Source: JAAFIP01 sp963775085 (GTDB lineage Bacteria; Pseudomonadota; Gammaproteobacteria; Burkholderiales; Burkholderiaceae_C). Taken from it: DNA of 64,000 nucleotides. The number at the start of each line of letters is the position of its first letter. Within the stretch, counting starts at the first letter, position 1. This document shows, in pieces, positions 58,185-64,000 of this stretch. The stretch spans positions 1 to 64,000 of the forward strand of contig CAVZHO010000006.1 of the NCBI GenBank assembly GCA_963775085.1, given 5' to 3'. The translations under genes were made by a program, and so were the position numbers. The notes under the pieces were generated by a model. It was given only the letters and a program-made list of their open reading frames with translations, was not told where the DNA came from and made no database searches.

Positions 58185-59684
58185 CTAACGCAGGATTTGC
58201 AGTGCCTGCACCATGCTGGTGACGGTACTGCCCCAGTTGTCGGGCACGTCCAGCGTAAACGCCGGGCTGCTGGTGGGCTGGCCTTGGGCATTGGTAGCGC
58301 TAAAGCGCACATAGCTGCGCTGGCCTGCGACCAGGTTAGCCAAAACGACTTTGCCATCTTTTCCCAGCAAGGTGGTTTGTACGATCTGGCTGAAGCTGGC
58401 ATCGCGCGCCATTTGCATCGTGAGCTGGCTGGGGGCATCCACGCTGCTGGTGTTGACCTTGAGCAGCATGCCGCCAGGCGTGTAGTCAGCCACCGCGCCG
58501 ACCGAGATCTCACCCGGCCAGATCAGCACCACGGGTGGAGGAGGCGGGGGCGGCGGTGGAGGAATATAGGCCGCAGTTTTGATTTCAATCTGCTTGGACG
58601 CGTCAAAGCCTTCAATGCCGGAGGGGTCGACACCGCGCACGCGGGCGTAGTACTTGCCATTGGGGATTTGGCTCAAATCGATGGAGGGCGTGGGCGACTT
58701 GATGTCGCTGTAGATCTGCGCAAACTTCTCATCATTGGCAATCTGGGCGCGGTAGCCCACGGCACCGGGCAGACTGCCCACCGTCCACTCCGTGCGGTCA
58801 GGGCCGGGGTTGAGCGGATTGGCGCGCACGACTTCGCTGGGCAGCTGCGCCTCAGGGATAGCGGGCAGCAGGGCGACGACTTTGATCTCGCGCTCTTTGG
58901 GGTTGATAGCCGCACCAAAACCACCACTCACATTGGCGTTGACTTTCTGCGCTGTGTTGTCGGCCTGCACTTTGCCTTCGAGCACTTCGGTGCGTGAGAT
59001 GCCGGTAGCCGCGTCTTCAAACGCCACGCGAAACTGCGTGCCGCGCACGCCGATCACCGAGGTGGGGGTGCTGACCGTGAGGGGGCTCAGTCGGCTGGCT
59101 TGCTTGTTAGCCAGCGTGTCCATCACGCCCGAGACCAAACGGATAGCTCCGGAGAACCAGGTGGTAGACACACTGCTGGATGGGTCACGAAACGCATAAC
59201 CGTGCTGGGTGGTCACCTCGGCCAGCGTCTTGGGCATCATTTGCACGCGCGAGCCGTCGCCCAACTGCACGATGGCCGAGCTGTTGGCTCCGGTTTCCAG
59301 GCGTGCGCCCTCGGGCACGGCAGCACCCACCTGCACGCTTTGACCACCGATCTTCACATCGCCCTGCACACTGATGATGGTGCCCGGCACGGCCACTTTG
59401 GGCTGCGAGCCCAGATTGAGCAGGCTGCGCGGCACGTTGATCTGTTGACCCAAGCTGAGTTTGTTGGCGTTTTTGATGCCGTTGAGCTTGACCACCTCGG
59501 GCCAGCGCTTGGGCTGGTTCAGCAAGGTACGGCCCAGGCCCACCAGGGTATCGCCGGGTTTGACGGTGTAACTCACATAGGGCTCGGTCATGGCCGCCAG
59601 TGCGGTGGATGATGCCATGCCCCATGCGAGAAAAATAATCGCTGCGTGGGTAGTCTTGGGAAAGGTGAAAGGTGGTTTTTTCAT
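58185..59684 (-). CDS. LysM-FecR domain protein, secreted (paralogue 1)
   Basis: A 499-residue envelope protein. A signal peptide ends SSTALAA, then a LysM peptidoglycan-binding module (about 36-85, YTVKPGDTLVGLGRTLL ... LGQQINVPRSLL). A FecR-type domain (about 105-220: VKIGGQSVQVGAAVPEGARL, ATGISRTEVLEGKV) and a run of Ig/FN3-like strands follow, with a Pro10-type stretch near residue 385 (PPPPPPPPPP). FecR domains outside iron signalling are found in periplasmic proteins of unknown role. It is a tandem duplicate of the next gene. Confidence 0.85.
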   Translation of the reverse strand: MKKPPFTFPKTTHAAIIFLAWGMASSTALAAMTEPYVSYTVKPGDTLVGLGRTLLNQPKRWPEVVKLNGIKNANKLSLGQQINVPRSLLNLGSQPKVAVPGTIISVQGDVKIGGQSVQVGAAVPEGARLETGANSSAIVQLGDGSRVQMMPKTLAEVTTQHGYAFRDPSSSVSTTWFSGAIRLVSGVMDTLANKQASRLSPLTVSTPTSVIGVRGTQFRVAFEDAATGISRTEVLEGKVQADNTAQKVNANVSGGFGAAINPKEREIKVVALLPAIPEAQLPSEVVRANPLNPGPDRTEWTVGSLPGAVGYRAQIANDEKFAQIYSDIKSPTPSIDLSQIPNGKYYARVRGVDPSGIEGFDASKQIEIKTAAYIPPPPPPPPPPVVLIWPGEISVGAVADYTPGGMLLKVNTSSVDAPSQLTMQMARDASFSQIVQTTLLGKDGKVVLANLVAGQRSYVRFSATNAQGQPTSSPAFTLDVPDNWGSTVTSMVQALQILR

Positions 59685-59699
59685 TGATACATCACGGTT

Positions 59700-61178
59700 T
59701 TAACGCAGGGGTTGAAGTGCTTGTGCAAAGCCCATCACCGTGCTGCCCCAGTTGGCTGGCACGTCCAGGCTGTATACCGGGCTGCTGGCGGTCAAACCCA
59801 GCGGGCTGGTGCCTGCAAAGCGTACATAGCTGCGTTGCCCGGTGGGTACATTGCGCAGCAGCGCAGAAACGTTGGCGGCCACGGCGAGGGTGTACAGACC
59901 CTGGGTAAAGGCGGCATCGCGGGCGACCTGTACGATCAGGTGGGTGGGTGTGTCTGCGCTCGTGCTGTTGACGCGCAGCAGCACGCCATTGCGTATGTAT
60001 TCGGCATAGGCACCCACGGCAATGTCGCGTGCCCATAGGGCAGCGCTTTGTGGTGCGGCGGTTTTGACATCTACCCGTTGCAAGGCATCGTAGCCCTCGA
60101 TGCCAGCGGCATCGAAGCCGCGCAGCCGGGCAAAGTAGCTGCCATTGGCCAGTGACCTTACGTCGACCGCGTTGGAGGCAGTCTTGAAGTCGCCAATGAT
60201 GGCGTTGAATTGCTCATCTGCCGCAAATTGCGCATGGTAGCCCTGCGCGCCGGGCACGGAGCCAACCAACCAGGCGGCTTGCTCGGCCTCCTGGTTGGCA
60301 CCGACGATGCGCAGCACCTCAGTGGGCAGTTGTGTGGGGGACATGGCAGGCAGCAGCGCTACCGCCTTGATTTCGCGCTCATGCGGTTTGACCACCGCGC
60401 CGTAACCCGTGCCCAGGCTCACACCGGTGTTTTGGGCTGGGTTATCGGTCTGTACGCGACCTTCAAGTACTTCACTTCGGGCCGAACCGCTGGCCGGGTC
60501 TTCGTAGGCTACGCGAAAGTGGGTGCCGCGCACACCCACCACCGAGGTGGGGGTGGTGATGCTTAAAGGGCTGGCGCGGCTGGCCTGCTTGTTGGCCAGG
60601 GTATCCAGCACGCCCGATACCAGACGGATAGCCCCCGAAAACCAGGTGGTGGAGGCACTGCTGGCCGGGTCGCGCAGGGCGTAGCCGTGCTGGGTGGTGA
60701 CCTCGGCCAAAGTCCTGGGCATGAGCTGCAAGCGCGAGCCATCGCCCAGCTCGACAATGGCCGTGCCGTTGGAGCCGGTTTCGATGCGGGCACCCTCGGG
60801 TACTGCAACGCCAGCTTGCACAAGTTGCCCGCCAATTTTTACATCGCCTGCGGTGCTGACCAGTCGGCCTGGCACGGCTACGCGGGGCTGGGAGCTGAGT
60901 TTAAGCAGACTTTTGGGAATCTCGATGACCTGACCGGCTTGCAGCGCATTGGCGCTTTGCATGCCGTTCAGGCGGGCCAACTCGCTCCATTGCCTGGGGT
61001 CGTTCAGCAGGCTGCTGGAGAGGGCCGGTACGGTGTCGGTGGCTTTGACGGTATAGCGCGCGTACGGCTCGGTCATGGCGGCCCATGCGGCCGATGAGGC
61101 AAAGCTAACTGCTATTAACATAGTAGCAGCCTGCGTCCTGTTGACAAGGACTATCGGCAGTTTTTTCATCCAAGTCAC
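59700..61178 (-). CDS. LysM-FecR domain protein, secreted (paralogue 2)
   Basis: A 492-residue paralogue of its neighbour, with the same order: signal, LysM (about 40-90, YTVKATDTVPALSSSLL), FecR domain (VKIGGQLVQAGVAVPEGARI; RVAYEDPASGSARSEVLEG) and C-terminal Ig-like strands, without the polyproline run. Shared blocks such as RLVSGVLDTLANKQASR are nearly identical, so the pair arose by tandem duplication. The signal peptide core IVLVNRTQAATMLIAVSF is encoded by a hairpin repeat. The gap to paralogue 1 is 15 bp. Likely one operon. Confidence 0.85.
   Translation of the reverse strand: MTWMKKLPIVLVNRTQAATMLIAVSFASSAAWAAMTEPYARYTVKATDTVPALSSSLLNDPRQWSELARLNGMQSANALQAGQVIEIPKSLLKLSSQPRVAVPGRLVSTAGDVKIGGQLVQAGVAVPEGARIETGSNGTAIVELGDGSRLQLMPRTLAEVTTQHGYALRDPASSASTTWFSGAIRLVSGVLDTLANKQASRASPLSITTPTSVVGVRGTHFRVAYEDPASGSARSEVLEGRVQTDNPAQNTGVSLGTGYGAVVKPHEREIKAVALLPAMSPTQLPTEVLRIVGANQEAEQAAWLVGSVPGAQGYHAQFAADEQFNAIIGDFKTASNAVDVRSLANGSYFARLRGFDAAGIEGYDALQRVDVKTAAPQSAALWARDIAVGAYAEYIRNGVLLRVNSTSADTPTHLIVQVARDAAFTQGLYTLAVAANVSALLRNVPTGQRSYVRFAGTSPLGLTASSPVYSLDVPANWGSTVMGFAQALQPLR
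61111..61154 (-). repeat. Dispersed hairpin repeat, copy L (encodes a signal peptide)
   Basis: Minus orientation: GCTATTAACATAGTAGCAGC, CTGCGTCCTGTTGACAAGGA. On the minus strand it reads VLVNRTQAATMLIA, in the same frame as copy G in the pseudouridine synthase. Confidence 0.85.
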
Positions 61179-61219
61179 CTCATTCTTATGGGACTGGCCG
61201 TAGCCAGAGGGTTCATGCG

Positions 61220-61804
61220 CTATACAGCGGCTGGTCGTACGGCAGACTTGGGCCTGAAAGCCTTGCAGACGGCATCGTGCGTCTGCATGTAAGGCCCACC
61301 GATCAAATCAATGCAATACGGCACAGCAGCAAAAATCCCCGGAATCGCGTTTTCACCAGACTGTACGCCTTGTAACGTTTCTTGTATTGACTTTGGTTGA
61401 CCGGGTAAGTTGATAACGAGACATTGTTCACGAACCACGGCGCATTGGCGCGACAGTATGGCTGTGGGGACGAACTTGAGGCTGATCTGGCGCATCTGCT
61501 CGCCAAAACCGGGCATGACTTTATGCGCAATCGCCAGTGTGGCCTCGGGGGTCACGTCGCGCAGCGCCGGTCCGGTACCGCCGGTGGTAAGCACCAGGCA
61601 GCAGCCCGCATCGACCAGCTCAATCAGTGTGGCGCTGATGCCTGCCTGCTCATCAGGGATTAAGCGGGCTTCAAAGGTGATGGGGTTTTGCAGGGCGCGG
61701 GTGAGCCAGTCTTTAAGCGCGGGCAGGCCCTTGTCTTCGTACACGCCGGTGCTGGCGCGGTCACTGACGGAGAGGATGCCGATTTTGAGGGGGTCAAGTT
61801 GCAT
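61220..61804 (-). CDS. mog: Molybdopterin adenylyltransferase Mog (MogA)
   Basis: Adenylylates molybdopterin before molybdenum insertion, supporting molybdoenzymes such as MsrP. Family motifs: KIGILSVSDRASTGVYEDKG, LVLTTGGTGPALRDVTPEAT (about 70-89), and VINLPGQPKSIQETL. The length of 194 is normal. Strand and spacing (57 bp) suggest it is transcribed with darP and the tautomerase gene. Confidence 0.94.
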   Translation of the reverse strand: MQLDPLKIGILSVSDRASTGVYEDKGLPALKDWLTRALQNPITFEARLIPDEQAGISATLIELVDAGCCLVLTTGGTGPALRDVTPEATLAIAHKVMPGFGEQMRQISLKFVPTAILSRQCAVVREQCLVINLPGQPKSIQETLQGVQSGENAIPGIFAAVPYCIDLIGGPYMQTHDAVCKAFRPKSAVRPAAV

Positions 61805-61861
61805 GGAAGCAGAGGATAAGTGGATGGAGGTTGCAGGTGACAGGGCGACTGGATGAACGGT

Positions 61862-62584
61862 CTACTCGTCGGTGTCAGCGGCTGCGTCGGTTGCGTCAGG
61901 TTCATTCGCACCCCGCAGCACTCCCCGCACGATCTGAAAAATATCGCGATAGGCACGCCCCTGGCGCGGTGCTTCACCCGGTTTGCCCGCCAGCAGGTCT
62001 TTGCGTGCCTGGCGGATCAGGGCGCGCAGCTGCTGGGTGTCGTAGCTGCTGCCCTCAGGCGCGTTGGGAACGCTGGGGTGCTCGGCCATCCAGCGGGGCA
62101 GGGCATCGTCGTTGGCGATCAAATCATCGCGCCACAGCTCGGCGCGGTGCAGGGCCAGGGTGTCTTTGGCGCTGCCGCTTTTGGCCTCTTCTACGGCGGT
62201 GCGGATCGGCTCGGGCTCGACCTTGCGCATGAGTTTGCCGATGTACTGCATCTGGCGGCGCTTGCCCTCAAAGTTGGTGATGCGCTTGGCCTCGGCCACG
62301 GCATCCACCAGTTTTTCGGGCAGGTCGAGTTTGGCAATCGCGGCGGCGGACAGGGTGAGCAGTTGCTCGCCGAGTTTTTGCAGCTCGGTGCTTTCCTCTT
62401 TGGCCACCGAGCGGCTGCTGGCAAACTCAGCTTTGAGCTCCAGGTCCATCTCGCTGCCCTCGGCCACAAACACGCCGCGCACGTAGTAGCCCTTTTTCAT
62501 GCCGCGCTTGCCCTTGGTGGCGGCCGCGCCGGGCTCCAGCAGGGGCTTGCCCCGGCCTGCGCTCAAGTCATCAGATAAATTCAT
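61862..62584 (-). CDS. darP: Ribosome biogenesis factor DarP (YjgA, DUF615)
   Basis: Helical protein associated with late 50S subunit assembly. The pattern KKGYYVRGVFVAEGSEMDLE, KLDLPEKLVDAVAEAKRITN, RRQMQYIGKLMRK and ALHRAELWRDDLI matches DUF615. The start at 62584 begins MNLSDDLSAGRG. The length of 240 includes an acidic C-terminal tail (GANEPDATDAAADTDE). It begins one base after the tautomerase stop. Confidence 0.93.
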   Translation of the reverse strand: MNLSDDLSAGRGKPLLEPGAAATKGKRGMKKGYYVRGVFVAEGSEMDLELKAEFASSRSVAKEESTELQKLGEQLLTLSAAAIAKLDLPEKLVDAVAEAKRITNFEGKRRQMQYIGKLMRKVEPEPIRTAVEEAKSGSAKDTLALHRAELWRDDLIANDDALPRWMAEHPSVPNAPEGSSYDTQQLRALIRQARKDLLAGKPGEAPRQGRAYRDIFQIVRGVLRGANEPDATDAAADTDE

Positions 62585-62585
62585 G

Positions 62586-62774
62586 CTATTTTTTCTCTGA
62601 CCATTGCACGCCGCCCGTGGCCCAGTTCTGGCGCGGGATGTCAAACAGCAATATATCGACCGACTCGCTCTTGCTGCCCAAGGTGTCGACGACGGCTTGG
62701 GTCAGTGCCTTGACCAGCGCGGTCTTTTGCTCGGGGCTGCGGCCTTCCATGAGTTCAACGCGGATGGTGGGCAT
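62586..62774 (-). CDS. 4-oxalocrotonate tautomerase family protein
   Basis: A 62-residue small tautomerase. The start at 62774 leaves the catalytic Pro as residue 2 (MPTIRVELMEGRSPEQK), as required in the family. It ends ...NWATGGVQWSEKK. Family members are hexamers that use Pro1 as a base. Substrate unknown. The upstream extension in the same frame has no family similarity. Confidence 0.9.
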   Translation of the reverse strand: MPTIRVELMEGRSPEQKTALVKALTQAVVDTLGSKSESVDILLFDIPRQNWATGGVQWSEKK

Positions 62775-62944
62775 GGTGGGATCTTTCAAATAAGGGTAAA
62801 CATGGGAACTTGTGTGCTGTGGAGCAATCACAATGCCTGTTCCTGGTAATAAATCAAGGCTTCTGGCATCTATTTGCAACCTAAACTATGCCATAGGGGA
62901 TACCGCAAGTCTAAACTACTCCCCCCAACTCTAGGAGACATATC

Positions 62945-63853
62945 ATGCACCAACTCAGCCCTGCCAACCAACTGGCCGATACCCAGTCATTACTCGACAG
63001 CCAGGACGGCCGCCATACCGCCAGCCGCCGCACCGCGCTGAAGGCCGCGCTGGGTGTGGGTTACGCCGCCAGTGTGGGCGAGGCGATCGCGCAAACGGCG
63101 ATCAAAACCCCATCCGACGGCCTGTCGGTAGGCGAGGTAGTGGTCAATGTGGACGGCTTTCAGGTGCCCGCCTATATCGCGCGGCCCGCAGGCAAAACCA
63201 ATCTGCCCGTGGTGCTGGTGGTCCAGGAGATCTTTGGCGTACACGAGTACATTGCCGACACCGCCCGCCGTTTTGCCAAAATGGGCTATCTGGCCATTGC
63301 CCCCGAGCTGTACGCCCGCCAGGGTGACCCGACCAAATACAACTCGGTGCCCGAACTGGTGAGCGACCTGGTCAACAAAGTACCCGATGCCCAGGTGATG
63401 GCTGACCTGGACGGCATGGTCAAATGGGCCGGAGCCAACGGCGGCGACCCGAACAAGGTGGCCATCACCGGCTTTTGCTGGGGGGGCCGCATCACCTGGC
63501 TGTTTGCCGCGCACAGCAAGAGTGTGAAAGCGGCGGTGGCCTGGTATGGCCGCCTGGCAGGCACGCCTACGCCACTGATGCCCACCAACCCGATCAACCT
63601 GACCAGCCGAATCAATGCACCGGTGCTGGGCCTGTACGGCAGCGCTGACCAGGGCATACCCCTCGACACCATCGAGCGGATGAAAGACGCGCTCAAAAGC
63701 GGCAGCCCCGCAGCGCAAAAATCCGAATTCATGGTCTACGAGGGCGCGCCCCACGCCTTTCATGCCGACTACCGCCCCAGCTTCCGCAAAGAGGCGGCGG
63801 AAGACGGCTTCAAGCGCGCGCTGGCCTGGTTCAAAGCCAACGGCGTAGCCTGA
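62945..63853 (+). CDS. Dienelactone hydrolase family protein, Tat-exported
   Basis: A 302-residue alpha/beta hydrolase. The N-terminus has a twin-arginine signal (SRRTALKAALGVGYAAS). The nucleophile is the cysteine of GFCWGGR, with the acid in YGSADQGIP and the histidine in GAPHAFHADYRP, the dienelactone hydrolase triad Cys-Asp-His. It cleaves lactone-type esters, and the natural substrate here is unknown. An AGGAG lies upstream of the ATG. A good terminator follows. Confidence 0.92.
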   Translation: MHQLSPANQLADTQSLLDSQDGRHTASRRTALKAALGVGYAASVGEAIAQTAIKTPSDGLSVGEVVVNVDGFQVPAYIARPAGKTNLPVVLVVQEIFGVHEYIADTARRFAKMGYLAIAPELYARQGDPTKYNSVPELVSDLVNKVPDAQVMADLDGMVKWAGANGGDPNKVAITGFCWGGRITWLFAAHSKSVKAAVAWYGRLAGTPTPLMPTNPINLTSRINAPVLGLYGSADQGIPLDTIERMKDALKSGSPAAQKSEFMVYEGAPHAFHADYRPSFRKEAAEDGFKRALAWFKANGVA

Positions 63854-63880
63854 TACAGTTGCGCTCTGCGAAGCCGCCAC

Positions 63881-63900
63881 ACCGCCTTCGGGCGGTTTTT
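63881..63900 (+). terminator. Rho-independent terminator after the dienelactone hydrolase
   Basis: ACCGCC-TTCG-GGCGGT stem with a TTCG tetraloop (63881-63896), followed by TTTTT to 63900. Confidence 0.9.
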
Positions 63901-63934
63901 GCGTTCCAGCGGCTGGTAATTCGCTTTTTATGAT

Positions 63935-63991
63935 GAAAATATGCCTGTAGTCCTTGTCAATAGGGCGTAAGCAGCTATTAAAAATATAGTA
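63935..63991 (+). repeat. Dispersed hairpin repeat, copy M
   Basis: Plus orientation: GAAAATATGCCTGTAGTCCT, then GGGCGTAAGCAGCTATTA and AAAATATAGTA. Closely matches copy C and lies just after the terminator at the end of the window. Confidence 0.85.
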
Positions 63992-64000
63992 CATGAATCT

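Overview
The window looks like chromosomal DNA of a betaproteobacterium of the order Burkholderiales, most likely family Comamonadaceae (Rhodoferax/Polaromonas-like). This rests on gene neighbourhoods I recall from that group (lptM-lysA opposite cyaY, mrcA opposite pilMNOPQ, aroK-aroB-dgt, cytochrome c4 with System II cytochrome c biogenesis, msrPQ), on high-GC codon use, and on a dispersed hairpin repeat that I associate with Comamonadaceae genomes. I saw no rRNA, tRNA, CRISPR array, prophage or classical IS element.

Layout. 0-2 kb: a Fic AMP-transferase with a C-terminal winged helix and a small membrane protein. 2-9.2 kb: engB, then an envelope/redox block (diheme cytochrome c4, ResB and CcsB, MsrP/MsrQ). 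9.2-14 kb: lysA-lptM, cyaY and mrcA. 14-24.1 kb: the type IV pilus operon pilMNOPQ, an Ig-like lipoprotein between pilQ and aroK, then aroK, aroB and a dNTPase. 24.8-25.7 kb: a REP-associated tyrosine transposase (RAYT) gene between perfect 25-bp inverted repeats. 25.8-33.1 kb: glutamate synthase, with gltB broken by two single-base frameshifts and separated from gltD by a monooxygenase gene and a DUF4258/MqsA-like toxin-antitoxin pair. 33.1-38.9 kb: a frameshifted TctC-type binding protein and a branched-chain-amino-acid-type ABC importer. 39-43.8 kb: exported cyclase, DUF1007 protein, SRPBCC protein, periplasmic ATP-dependent DNA ligase, a hypothetical protein and an RsuA-family pseudouridine synthase. 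43.8-52.6 kb: an AT-rich leader, a 2028-residue animal-type heme peroxidase fused to RTX repeats, and a two-component system. 52.6-64 kb: hydrolase, beta-propeller, polysaccharide deacetylase, sterol-desaturase-like oxygenase, trmJ, cysE, two tandem LysM-FecR proteins, mog, darP, a tautomerase and a dienelactone hydrolase.

The most unusual content is repetitive DNA. A roughly 45-58 bp hairpin repeat occurs 13 times (one copy partial, one degenerate). Several copies lie inside genes in frame: in the pseudouridine synthase, in the alpha/beta hydrolase, and in the signal peptides of the deacetylase and one LysM-FecR protein. Two other copies supply the stop codon of msrQ and of the RAYT gene. 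A second, GC-rich 79-bp element sits in the same reading frame inside two unrelated proteins, GltB and the sterol-desaturase-like protein. Together with the RAYT this suggests a small repeat-mobilising system that inserts protein-coding peptides. All three frameshifts in the window lie between 28.9 and 33.9 kb and each reads as one extra C/G, so they may be local sequence errors and not true gene decay.
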